Shown here one piece after another: positions 12,456-24,290 of a stretch of DNA of 64,000 bases (its first letter is position 1; each line of letters opens with the position of its first letter). The position numbers and the translations under genes are program-made. The stretch is taken from the NCBI GenBank assembly GCA_023333565.1, contig JAJKFH010003627.1:6243501-6307500 (forward strand), in the 5' to 3' direction. Source of the DNA: Puffinus mauretanicus. Lineage: Eukaryota > Chordata > Aves > Procellariiformes > Procellariidae. The notes below the pieces were generated by a model. That model was not told where the DNA came from and ran no database searches. It saw only the letters and a program-made list of their open reading frames with translations.

Positions 12456-13511
12456 GTAGGACAGAGTACTCTCAGTAGACACACTGTTATATCATTATCT
12501 GTTATGTAGAAGCATCTGATTTTTGTTACTCTCCAAGATAGGATATCAGGCTCACAGGACTATCGCCCCGAATGTGTGTGCAAGGCACAGTGATGGCTGT
12601 TTCTTAAGATGCTGGCCAAGTGTAAATCTTACAAAACCCTTTCGAGATGGGTGGTCTTGCTTGTTGGACACAGGCTTTCGCTTTTCAGCAGGGAAAGGGT
12701 TGAGTGATGATTATCTCTCACTTTTTCCCATTCCCTTTCTTTTTGTGATAAATAAAACGAGCCTTGCTTGAAGTGATTGCTTTTTAATGATGCATGTCAG
12801 ACGTGAAAGCAGTATCGCTCCTGTTTGAAAAGGGCATGTAATGTAACAAGCTGGCTGAGTTTCATTCCCAAATCACCACCGTTCCCTCTATCAGCATAGA
12901 AATAAATGAGTTCTCATTGCCTGCGGAGGCTGGGGGGGCCTTGCTTTGTCTGGATATTACCTCCTTGTTCTCTGTGGGGGAAAAGGGATATAAAATAGCA
13001 GACCCCCCAACATTTTTTTTCTGATTGCCAGACGACCTCCAAGTAGAAAATATGTGTGATCCCTGAATACCTGTCCAAGGAATTACATTTCTGCAAGGCT
13101 CATAACACCATTAATAACTGTGTTAGCTCCCCGTGGGTCCCAGCTCTCGTTTGGGTATTGCTGACCTAAAGAATAGGTTGAGCAGTTTGGGGAGAAAAAT
13201 CTTAGAGGCAGCTGAGCCTGTGGAGAAACCTTGAGTAGGTCTTTTGTGTTGTCTCAAGGTTGTTCATGTGGACACCAACGACTGAGAGCCTGTTACTACT
13301 CATTGGTATTGCCAGTTCGTGGCAAGCGCAGATTAAAGTGGGTTAGTTTGAACCGCTCTGGAGGACTATGAAATGCCGCAGCAAAGGGGAGGAGGGGAAG
13401 GCTACCCGGGGAGGTTAATACCAGGTATGGATGGCGAGTGTATTCATTATTTTCCTCAGTAATTATCCTGTGTTGCCGGTGGAAGATAAGCCTGGGATTG
13501 ATTTGAACCAT
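12456..13511. other. Non-coding stretch, no gene seen
   Basis: No repeat or exon recognised between the 12.34-kb candidate and the CR1 element. Confidence 0.55.
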
Positions 13512-13899
13512 GAGCTGTTTTCAGCCTGGAGGAGAGAAGGCTGCAGGGAGACCTTATCGTGGCCTTTCGATACTTGAAGGGGGCTTATAAGAAAGATGGG
13601 GACAGACTTTTTAGCAGGGCCTGTTGCGATAGGACAAGGGGCAATGGTTTTAAAGTAAAAGAGGGCAGATTTAGGCTAGGTATAAAGAAGAAATTTTTTA
13701 TGATGAGGGTGGTGAAACACTGGAACAGGTTTCCCAGAGAGGTGGTAGATGCCCCATCCCTGGAAATATTCAAGGTCAGGTTGGACGGGGCTCTGAGCAA
13801 GCTGGCCTAGTTGAAGATGTCCCTGCTCATTGCTCACTGGACTAGGTGACCCTTAAAGGTCCCTTCCAACCCAAACTATTGTATGATTCTGTGATTCTG
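13512..13899 (+). mobile_element. CR1 LINE, 5'-truncated 3' end
   Basis: This is the 3' end of a chicken-repeat-1 (CR1) non-LTR retrotransposon in sense orientation. The frame from 13514 to a TAG at 13808-13810 keeps about 98 codons of the C-terminal end of the reverse transcriptase ORF2. Recognisable blocks are LEERRLQGDLIVAFRYLKG, CDRTRGNGFKVKEGRFRLG and HWNRFPREVVDAPSLEIFK. A short 3' UTR follows, with the typical CCCTTCCAACCCAAAC block and a terminal pair of octamer repeats ending TGATTCTGTGATTCTG. The copy starts abruptly near 13512, the usual result of incomplete reverse transcription. The frame of this remnant is uninterrupted, so the copy is not among the oldest. The element lacks the endonuclease and most of the polymerase and cannot move by itself. 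Confidence 0.96.
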
Positions 13900-16050
13900 T
13901 TTGCAGAGCACGTGGTGGAAGACACCGAGTCAAAGAGGCAGAAATGTACCGGCCCTACCCCTTCATCCTTCACGTTCAGTGCACAGCCTCCCAGAAACTA
14001 GGATGCTTTCCAGTGCATTATCCAGTCCAATTTGAAATGACCCAAGCGGTGAACCAGCACTTCCCCTGGCAGCTTGTTAGGATGTTTTCTCCTCCTATCC
14101 AACTCATATTTCCCATTTCTTTATTTCAGCTCATTATTTCCTTTTGCCTGGCTGAGGGCAAATATGCTTCACCACTAAACAGCCCACAGCAATCATGACT
14201 TCAGTCATGTACCATTAATCCCTGGAGCACAGCATTACTTGTTCACCTGCTGCATGCTCCAGGAGAGAGTGAATGATTGACATTGGTCATAAATGCTTAT
14301 AGTGTTAATTCTTTAACGTCTTGCTAATTTTAATTTGCTCTGTTCAGGTTGGGAGGGGTGTGATAACAGATGCTGGACAGAATACTGCCCCTTGTCTGCT
14401 GCTTATCACTGCTGGAAACATGCCTCTCCTATCGTAGTTTGCACAGCCCCAAGGCATGGAACAAAAATGAAGGCTATTTTCGTATAAATAAACACCAAAC
14501 TGCACAGAGTTCTGCATCTTTGGTGGCCAAGAAAAGGGATCTGTGTGCTGGAATCTGCTCCGTGAAGTAGGCATAACCTTTCTCATGCCCCCTTATTATA
14601 TGCGAGGGTTTTGCCTGGCTACTTAAACCCAACCTCATTTTTAGAAGTCCTTTTATGCACTGAAACCCTTTCGTGTTTCAGCCTCAGCGTTTGCCAAGCA
14701 CTTAGGCAGGTGGAGCACGTTAAGACCATGAGCCGCATTACATGATACAGTGCTTGTACTCAGTGTTGCTCTGCTGGAATGTGCTCTGAATTCCCCCAGA
14801 GAAGGTGGCTACGTTGGATTCATCTGCTCCCTCAAAATAAATCAAACACTGGTTGCACAAAAACACCTTTTTGGTTCACGTACGATGTCCTGTACTCCTG
14901 GGAGAGAGTGGAGTGGGCTGCGTAGCTCAGGTGGAGATTGAGATGCAGTTGATGAACCAGTGGAAGCTGGAGTGACCCCATTCCAGCTTTTGGCTTGGAT
15001 TCGTATCTCCCTGGGGCTGGCTGCATCGTTTCGTCGCGACATTTCTTAGCAAGCGGCTCTGTGACACTGAATTCTCATTTTCACGGTCGTTCACGCCACG
15101 CTTCTTGGGCTGATCTCGTCAGCGTTGCACTTGAGACCTAGATTTCAGCAGACTTCAAGCCCTGTCAAAACCACCAAACTTTTGCCAGTGTTTTGAATGA
15201 AGCAGTTAAAGTTGAGGGTGTTTCCAGTGTGGGCAGTGATTAGCAGAAACTTCAGTTCATGATGATTTGAGCTGAAATTCATTCATCTTGGTGGGATGCT
15301 TAGGAAGATGAACACCCCTTACATGAGTAGGGAGTACCCTCCGACAGGTTCACAGAGATGAAAACACAAATGAGTTCATGCCTGGCAAGTTGGATAAAGA
15401 AATAATTTCTCCCGTCTCTTTTATTTGCTTCCAATTTACAACTAATCATAGATTTCCTTTGTATTTTTTAAACTACCCATTTTTAGACTAATTGCAGACA
15501 AGAAATCAAACCCTAAAGTAAGCAAGAGCACCTGACCGTCAGCAGCTGCAAGGGGGAGATGTGACAGCAAACTGGTCTGTCTATCCAAACTTAGGTTTTT
15601 AAAAAATGGAAAGTGGAAAGTGGTGGGATGCGACGAGAGGTGAATTCCACGGGTCACCCTCTACTTTTCTTTCCCTTTGAACAGCATCTTGCAAGGGGTA
15701 AAGAAAACATTCTTTAAAAGCCAGTTGGGAAAAGAAAGACCCACTGGGCAACACTGCCTTGTAACTAATGGCGCAGCACAATTTCGGGAGGTTGTTCGAT
15801 CACCTGGTTGCTCCAACAAAATCTGAAGATGGCTCTGATGTCATCAGAGAGGATGATGGAGCCGTTGGCATCATAGTATCCTTTACATTGTGGCGACAGA
15901 TGAACACAGCAGAATCCAGTGGGAATCTTCTGTTCCTGAGCCCAGGTGGCAGTAAATTGTACTTAGTAAAGCACGCAAACCAGATACTTACAGACCCGGG
16001 GGGAAAGCCATGAAATATTCATGAAGTCTTTCTCATGAAAGAGGCCTATT
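13900..16050. other. Non-coding stretch, no gene seen
   Basis: No repeat family or exon recognised downstream of the CR1 copy. Confidence 0.55.
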
Positions 16051-16076
16051 CATATATATATAAAAATATATATATG
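16051..16076. repeat. (TA)n palindrome
   Basis: An alternating AT run with perfect 11-bp arms (16051-16061 and 16066-16076, CATATATATAT and its complement) around an AAAA loop. It can form a cruciform and is likely a length-variable site. Confidence 0.85.
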
Positions 16077-19059
16077 CACACTTTTGAAATCTATTCAAAC
16101 CAAATAAGACTTTCTTAGTCACCTTGCGTAAAATAGGAAAGCAGATGACTTCGGTTCTACCTCTATTATACAGTCATCAGGAGACTGAAACAGCCCTGGA
16201 AAAGGAGCCTCTGGTGCTCTGCCGCCTTCTAAAGACGTGTGCCTTTCTTCTGGCGCTGCTGGCGTTTCAGCAGAGCAGCTGCTCTGGGAGAAATCACTTG
16301 CTGCTACCTAGATGTAGTAAATCAATCAGCCTTTAAAATTTATCACCCTCGTTGCAAAAATAATGCGTAGCTGTTCAAATGTATCAAGGGACGAAGCTTT
16401 TAAATATCCTGGGAAAGGCAATGTTTATGATATGGTGGAGGCCAGGCTGTGACCATGCGCTCGCTGCCGGCATCCCTGCCCTCTCCATCTGCACCGCGGG
16501 AGCATCGTTCCCGTCTCGTCCTGCCGTGCCGGCGCTGGGGCTGTGCTGTGAATCAGGCTGGTGCCTCCAGAAGCACGGCTGCACCAGTATGGCTGGGCAA
16601 CCCCAGTAGAAAATGTGTCCCTAGGTGGTGTGCCCAAGCCACGCAGAAACACAACTCCTTTGCCGAGAGCTTAAATGCAGAGACAGCCATCTTCTGTGCT
16701 TTTGTTGCTTATACTTGATCTGTCAATAAATACTCTAATTTTTTCACCATCATTAAAGTCCTTTTTGAAAACAAGAAAGAAAAAGAAGGGGGAGAGAGGA
16801 GACTGTAAATAGAAGACCAGAAGATTATTTTAGGAGTTTTGCTTGATGCCTGAAAATAAGTAGCTCTAAGTTAGACTCTCACTTGCCTTTTAAAGCAAAG
16901 TCATCTGATTTAGAAAAAAGCCTTTTATTCTTAGCCTTATTAAAACATAGGAGAATGTTTGTGGTTACATTTGCCCAAGTAGCTTCGGCATTTTTTTTTC
17001 TGGGAAATTTGTAAGCAAAGTTTGCCAAATGCTCTCCGTATATTATGACAATGACAGAAATAGTAAGTTAGGAAGTGAAATCGCTGGTGACATTACTTTA
17101 ATAGGCAAGAAACAGCTGATTTTGTCTCTCTTCGATTCCCTGTCCTCCTCCCTGTCTTTGCTCCCAAAATGTCAGGTACCAGAATAACGAAAGGGTTGCA
17201 AGATGGAAGGTATTTTACTCACGCGTATCAACATTTTCCTGCTTGATCACAAGCTTAAGGGTCTCTTTTCCCTATTTGGCATTATTCTAGGCTGGAATGG
17301 GTTGTCACAGTTTGCCCTTTGCACCTTTGTGAGTGGTGGGAAACCCTGCACGGGGGAGAAGAGAGAAGGAGCTTCTGCTCGGAGTAGCTGTGCGTGGTAG
17401 GGCAATTTGCCACGGCCCCACTTAGCTGAATTTTTGTTTAATCTTTTAGGTTTCTTTCTGGTCGCCGTCTTCCTAGACCTCAGCTGGTAAATACTTGTGG
17501 AGTTGTTTTAATGTGTGTTAGCCAGAGATATGTCAACCTGCTGTCTAATTAATATATAGTAAATTCTGTGGGAAGAGACCTGCGTTTGAGGAAAGTTAGC
17601 ACGGGATTTTCAGTTCCCATGGGAGTTGCCCCGCTCGCTGCAGGCAGACGTCTGGTCTAAGCCGGTCATTTGGTTTCCGTCTCTAATCCATGGCCAGAGA
17701 GAGGCACCTGGAGCAGAAAGCTCGCTCCTGCAGAGCAAGGATGGGCAGAGCTGCCAGCTGGGGTCTCTCCCGGCTCGGGTTAGCCGTGTCAAATCCTGCG
17801 GCTGATTTCAGATCGTGCTGGCACAGGTAGTGAGTTTTATGCTTTTATCTCGTCTTCAGGAGAACGTTCCCTGAATGGTGATGTCGGGTCAGGCTTGGTG
17901 GGCTTGTGAAGGGCTGGCAGACGGAGGGTGTCCCGGTGATGAGTGCTTTCCCGGGTCGGGGAGCAGAGCCGGCACACAGATGCGCGGTGGAGCCTTGTAC
18001 CAGTCCCGGCTGCAGTTACATTCCCGTGCCGAGAGCCGCCCTGCTCTGGCTGGCTGTGGCTGAGCCCCTGTGGCTGCAGCAAAGGGAAAAAGATGCAGCA
18101 AGTACAGCGCTCCTGCCCCAAATCTGAAAGTGTTTTAGTTTGGGCAGAATTATTTAGTTTCAAGGACTAAATAATGCATCCAAAATGCTTTTTTCCAGTG
18201 TTTCAAAAACACAGACACCCCCGCCAAAGCCAAACCAAACCCTACCAAAACTCCATCAAATGGAGACGTTTTCCACACGGTTTCAATTTCAGAGGGAGGC
18301 GATCTTTTCCTTTCTACTTTCTGTTGTTGCTGGAGAAAAAGGGGTTTGAATGAAGAATATGAAGCTCCTGTAACGTAGGTGTGTGTAGCCTGACTTGGAT
18401 GCAGTTCTGTGTCTACACAGAATTGGAGAAGAGCAAGATCAGGGAAAAGCATAGCAAACTGAATTTGAGAAGTAAATTCCTTGCCTCACCAGATGGGATC
18501 AGGCCTCCAAGGGTCATGCCTGATGTGGCTTCAGAAGTGAATTTCCTTGCGCGCCTCCTCGTTAGCTGCCAGCAGGTACTTAGGCAGGGCTCTCAATGGC
18601 CACGGTGATTTCCTTTCCCTCCCCAGGTATTCTTCCACTCACATTCCAGTCCACAGGGTTAATATCTTCATCATGTTTTATCTATGGCCAAGTTTGGCAG
18701 CCAAACATTCGCTCTCACCTGTTTCTTCATTTGTTTCACGTGCACTCCTTTTACAGAGAAAATATCACTGGCAAAAACAAAGTCTGACATCACCGTGCCT
18801 GGGGTCTGTTTATTTATCCTTTCATCACCTAGTAAGTATCTAGGACAAACAATATTGAACTGGAAGACGCCTACGTACCTTTCATAACCTCTTCATTTTG
18901 TTTAAATGCCCCAGCCTTGGGCTGTATTTAACATGAAGCTCTGGGAACTGCATTCATAAACCAGATACTCAGCTGTTGTAAGTTACTGTAGCTCCATTAC
19001 AGTCAGCGATGCTAGGCTGATTTATAGTAGCCGACCTGTGCAGGAGCCAAGGAGAACAC
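16077..19059. other. Non-coding stretch with small CpG clusters
   Basis: No exon or repeat recognised. Two short CpG-dense patches occur, at about 16455-16545 and about 17880-18060. Each is under 200 bp and so below usual island length. Confidence 0.5.
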
Positions 19060-19240
19060 GTATAAATGGCAGACATTCCAATAACTAAATTAAGCATGGG
19101 AAAAGGCAGGCTGACTCCTTGGAAAATACTCCTAACCAGGTCTGTAAGTGCCTGGAACAGGTACCCAAGCGAAGTGTTGGAAAGTTTGCCTTTTGTGTGT
19201 GTTGCAATATGGCAGGGATGGAGCACTTGGAGAGCTAGGA
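19060..19240 (+). mobile_element. Probable ancient CR1/L3-type ORF2 relic
   Basis: The frame starting at 19066 contains KGRLTPWKILLTRSVSAWNR followed by YPSEVLES. This follows the conserved C-terminal CR1 pattern (K-GRxxxxxKxxxxxxVxxxWNRxPxEVxxxxSL) seen intact in the 13.5-kb copy. Nucleotide similarity to that copy is low and no 3' tail is recognisable, so this would be an old insertion of a different CR1 or L3 subfamily. The ends are approximate. Confidence 0.45.
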
Positions 19241-21861
19241 ACTATCCAGAAATATATTAACCAGATGCTGCACATGCCTGGGTAGAGAGCATAGTAATAA
19301 AATGACTTCACTCCTGAGAAAAATGCTCAGATGGAAACCTGGCCAGTTCGCAGGTATTTCTGTTTGCTGTAGGCACCTCCTGACACTGCCCGACAGAGCA
19401 GATGGCAACATAAATACGAGGTAAAAATTATCAAACCAGGTCTCGGCAAGGATCTGGCTAGTTCAGCTTCCAGTGGCCAGTAGCACTTTTATAGGCAGAT
19501 ATGCAGACATGGTCCCCATCCCCACCTACCTTCTGATGGTGTGCAGCTCAGATGGGGGCCGTGCTTGTATTAAATATCGCTTGATGGCTTTTTCCCTAAG
19601 GTCTAAGAGTTAAGACGCCTATTTGCTGAGCCTCCCAGCCCGCCCTGGCACTGCGCTCCACCACTGCATCGTGGCCTTGCGTTCAGCTGTCCACGCATTT
19701 CACGTCCGCACGTGGTGGCAGCCCTCTGACACATCACACGGCTCAGCTTTCATTCCTTGGTATGAGGTAAGGGTAGACCTGTTTCGTCCATCTTACATGA
19801 TGTCATCCACAGTCCCCTCAAGCTGGTGCAGTTTCTTCTGCTATTTGAAATTCATACAAATTCAGAATTCACTTGTGCCGAGCTCTGCCTGTTGTATTCC
19901 AACATCACACAAACGGATGTTGGAACTGAATCCAAAAAAAGGTGTGAGGATGCCTGAAGGGAATTCATTTGAGAAGTGAGGGAGAAAGCTATCCCTGACC
20001 TGAGGCTGGACCTGGCCTCCATGCCCTGTGAGTAAGATCCACACCAGTCTTTCTCCCAGGGGTGATTATCACCTGGGCTGCATAGTCCTGGAGAACATTC
20101 TGCAGCATTGGCTTGGCTCCGCGTGGTCCTTGCCTGGGCTCTGCCTCATGCCAGACAGCGATTACTTCCATCAGGATCTTTGCTGTAGTTGCTACCTCGT
20201 TGCATGTTTAAACCATTCGGTGTGGGATCTCTTATGTGTCATCATCTGTCTTGCCAGGAGGCTTTTCTCATTCTGGTCCCCTTGTGCACCTGGTGTGTGT
20301 CCCAGGAGTGCTGCCAGAGTCTCCTGCTGCCTTGTTACAACCTCCCAAGGTTTCTTGAAAGAGCATAGTTTCTTTGGTTTCAGCATTAAACACAGCCGGG
20401 CTCTTACGAGGAGGACCTGGGACTTGTTCGGCATTTTTCATTGAAGTGTCTTCCGATGCCTAAGCATGATGTAGAGCTCCTTCAAAGGTCTGAGCCCTTA
20501 ATGGTGTCCATCATGTCCTCTGTTTTACAAGCTGCCAGAAATCAGTCTGAAGAGTAGCATGTACATAACTCGAGCCTTCAGGCTGCTGTGCAATTAGCAA
20601 ATAAGGCTAACCAGTAATACCGTGCAGAGGTGTTTCGTCTGGCCTTGCTCTCCACCGACGTTCCAGAGAGCACACCATTTTTCATTCCCGCTCTCAGCCG
20701 GGCAGCATGCAGTCAGGTTCTGTAATAACAAACAGTGAAAGCGGACTGGGCTTTGTGAGCTTTAAGAAGTAAGGCAGAGAATAAAACATGGTCCATTAAC
20801 CTGCCAGAAAAGATACATGGAAGACATAGGAACGACTCCTAAACCACCCTACTAGAAAATGAGAATTTTTTTTTTCCTAAACTGATTTCCTTATGAATTA
20901 TTTTTTTACTGCATAATAACTTCCAAGAAAAGTATGTTTTAGTTATTCACACTGACCTTTTAAACTTCCAAGAGAACTGCATATTTTCTGAGGCCCCATG
21001 TAGGGCCTATTAATAATTATGCACTCCCACTGAGCTCCATTGATTAGTTTGGGTCCTATTTCACACTGTAAAATGAAAAAAAAAAAAGTCCCTAGTGTTT
21101 GTGTATGTTTTTTCTTTTTATGTTCAGCTCTCCTCGGCTATAGATCAAGTTTTGCTGTTAGCACAGGTTTCGGCCCGTATCGATGTGTTGCTGTGCTGTG
21201 GGCTCCAAAAACCAGGTAAAAGGCAAGGGTGGATGGCAGGAGAAGGGGGAAGAGGTGTGACCTGTGATCCAGCAGCGACGACAGAGTTCAGCGGGTGTGA
21301 TAAGGGGCAATGCGAGTGACAAGACCGTGCATTAGTATGCTACAGCCCCAGTCATGCCTACGCTTTCATTTCTGCTAGCAAACATTTCTTTGTGAATAAA
21401 TCTACTTTCTTGGCAATGCTGTGTTAGTGCTTTAGTTTCATTAAAGAGCCTGGAAACACCCCAGTGGTTCAGGCTGAGATATATAATACTGCTAACACAG
21501 ATTTGTTTCATAAGCCACAAACTATTAAAAATATTAGTGTCCTCCTGGGAGTTGCCTTTCAAGATTCCCTTTCTCTTTCTCTCTCACTTTCAGAGCTGGG
21601 CTAAGACAGCCAGCAATAATGCAAAGCAAGCTCAATTTATTCAGCTAAAAAAATAGATAACACAGTATTTTACTACTTCTGAGCACTTTCTTCATCTGAA
21701 TGTTGCTTTGTGTTCCACTTCTTATCCAATGTAAACAGCCATAAAGGAGAGTTGCTGAGACAACATGTGGACGTTTCAAAAGGTAGACTTTACCCGTCCG
21801 AAGGGAGATGACTTTTTGTTGGGAGTGAATTTAGTCTGGGACTTTGTAACGGGATATGTTG
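19241..21861. other. Non-coding stretch; possible decayed coding-like segment on the minus strand
   Basis: Reading the minus strand from about 20.57 down to 20.24 kb gives protein-like runs such as TLQTDFWQLVKQR and KNAEQVPGPPRKSPAVFN. They lie in frames broken by stops and shifts. This could be an old processed pseudogene, an undetected repeat, or chance. I could not identify a parent gene. Confidence 0.25.
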
Positions 21862-21911
21862 GTCCCTTCAAGACTGAGCAGGGAGCTCCAAGTCCCTTCA
21901 GGACTGAGCAG
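21862..21911 (+). repeat. 30-bp-period direct duplication
   Basis: GTCCCTTCAAGACTGAGCAG (21862-21881) recurs with one change (GTCCCTTCAGGACTGAGCAG) at 21892-21911. A small local duplication. Confidence 0.9.
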
Positions 21912-22804
21912 ATCTGTATGTGTGTTGGAGGTCTTTATTCCACCCGTCTGACAAAGAAAATAATAACTGAAAGAAAAGTTAATGGTCCCTGGAGGGAACT
22001 AGAGCAGTGAGTGAGTAGGTCCAACATCCAAGGTGAGGGCTTTGAGATGTAGGAGGAGCAGAGGTCTCCTGGGAGCCACAGCCAACAGGGCTGTTGGGTC
22101 TGGGAGCAAGGACAGGAGGCTGGCTCCAAAACCCCCTCCCCTGTCAGCCAAGGTTGCTCAGGGAGACAGAGGTGCTGGCAGTTTCTTCTTGGTGGGGAGA
22201 TGTCTACCAGCTTATGTTTTACTTTTGGTGCCAGAACTGTGTGTGGGACGGAGTCTGGAAAGCTGTCGGGGATATTAAGAGGAAGGAAGCTCTGGGAAGT
22301 GCATCAGGGTTTGGCTTTGAGTTTTGTTAATGCAACTTTTGGTGTGTTTGTTTGGACTTTGCCACCGGGCATCCAGGGAGGAGATGAGACAAGGAGGACA
22401 AGGAGCCCGGAGTCATGAGGTGTGGAAGCAGCCTTGCTGTCCAGAGCGTCGGACAGCATCACGGATGAACTGGAGCATCGTCCATTAGAGATGGGCAGAA
22501 AAGCCCGTCAGGAACTAAAAGCCCATTTCAGCCTTTAATTTGGATGTTCGGTTAGGCGTAGTGAACATTAGCTTTCCCCTTTATTTATCTCCTACGAGAG
22601 TTAGAATTGGGTGGAAATCGTTACGAGGAGCTCTTCTTATGCTGCTTCTGTTATTAATGTCCATCACAATAGCACCAAGAGGTCCCAGCAGAGATCAGGG
22701 CTTCTCAGCCCACCATCCCCCTGTGGTTTCTTCTGCTTGCTTGTGTAGCAGAGGCTACTCCTATCTAGTTAAGGAAAAGAAAGGGTGCAGGAAAAGTAGG
22801 CTCT
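21912..22804. other. Non-coding stretch, no gene seen
   Basis: Moderately GC-rich sequence with open frames in several registers. No motif, repeat or splice-bounded exon is recognised. Confidence 0.5.
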
Positions 22805-22895
22805 CTGTTTTACAAAAAGGGGATGGAAGCACAAAGAGAAGCAATAACTTGTGCAAAGTCACCCAGGGAGTCACAGACAGAGCTGGGAACTGTGA
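22805..22895 (-). repeat. MIR-like CORE-SINE fragment
   Basis: The plus strand reads GTTTTACAAAAAGGGGATGG, then GCACAAAGAGAAGCAATAAC, then TTGTGCAAAGTCACCCAGGG and AGAGCTGGGAAC. This follows the reverse complement of MIR (ttttacagatgaggaaactgaggcacagagaggttaagtgacttgcccaaggtcacacag...gcagagctggga) block by block and in order. It is one of the clearest old SINE remnants in the window. Ends are approximate. Confidence 0.65.
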
Positions 22896-24268
22896 TGTAG
22901 CTCTCTTTCATCACAGTCAGTATCTTACCCACAAAATAATCCAGTTTAGTTCTGCTGAAAAAGCAAAATTTATAAATATTTGCTTAAATCCTAGCTACTT
23001 TGCATAGCAACCTGATTCATGTAAAAGTTTTTATATAAGATTGGCAAGTCAAAGCTTGAGATATTTTTTTTGGGGGTCGTTTGAAGAAAGTGTGAAGAAA
23101 CTTCTGAACTGCCGAATCCAAACCTGAACCAAATTTTCCCTACTTTGAACTCTGCTTATTGCAGACTGTAATAACATTCATCCACATTTCATAGGGTATC
23201 CTTGCAGATGGAAGGAAATACAGTAGCGCTGTTTGACACAGAAGAAATTAGATTTACGTGAAATTCCCTTTCCCTGTGTCCCTCACTTTATTTCCAACAG
23301 ACCTACAGTTAACAATCAGCAGTGTTTCACTTTCAGACAGCGTGGTTTTCATTACAGAGGCTGAGGGAGTTTAAAATATTCTCCAAGCACACAGCATACA
23401 TAACATCCTACCCCATTTCTTTTGATTTCCCTTTGCGGCACTAGCGTTACAGATGCTGTACAGAACATGTTAGAGGACACTGCTTTTATTCGCCATCATT
23501 ACGAGGAGGAAATATATTTAGAGACATCTGTTCAGGCTCTTTGATTTCAGCTGAATGTAAGACATCTTTGATGAAGAGTTGGTTTTGGAGCAAGGTTCTG
23601 TCAAAGCCTGGCAGCCGTGCAAGCCGAGGGAATATGGCATCGCAACATGCCTCCAGCCTAATCGGCAGGTGTGGACAGCACGGCTTTACCGGGAGGGGGG
23701 ATTTAAGCTCTCACCTTGTCAGAGTTACCTTTCCTCGGTGGGAAGTTCAGCTCTGTTTAGGTTTCATGTGGGGTCAGCTCCGCTCAGCACGGAGGGAGAG
23801 GAACCTCAACGTGGGGAGTGATCCCGTATGCTGGCGGCTTCCCTCTGCGCGGCCATACAGCAGCGAGGGTGCAGTGCCTCCACCTCGCCCTAGGAAGCGT
23901 AGGCATCCCTTTTTTGCCAGATTCAGAGCCTGAAATAAAGTCGGCATGGTGTTTTTGGAGAGTGAAGCATGCTTTTCCTAGGAGCTGGCGTACTTTAGGA
24001 GGTGCTACTGAGACTGGGCTGGACAGAGTTTTGTGCCTGTTTCCAAAGAAATGGCGAAATTTCAAAGACAACACTGGGGATTTTGAGAGGCAGGGAGGGT
24101 TTTCGAATATAATCCCTGTCTGTGGGCTTTCAGATCCCTGCTTGGGTAAAATCTAGGAGCAGTTGTTTTCCTCATAGGGGCTGAGATACATTCACACATT
24201 GGATTATTCCTTGCAAGAGCCTGTTTCCAAAATAGATCCTTACATGATGCCAGCACGTGTAAGGATGA
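22896..24268. other. Non-coding stretch, no gene seen
   Basis: No exon or repeat family recognised. Confidence 0.5.
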
Positions 24269-24290
24269 CCTTTCATGGGACCATGAAAGG
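24269..24290. repeat. Perfect 10-bp inverted repeat (hairpin)
   Basis: CCTTTCATGG, a 2-base spacer GA, and CCATGAAAGG form a perfect 22-bp near-palindrome. No T-run follows and no flanking hairpin context suggests a structured RNA gene. It could be a dyad binding site or chance. Confidence 0.85.
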
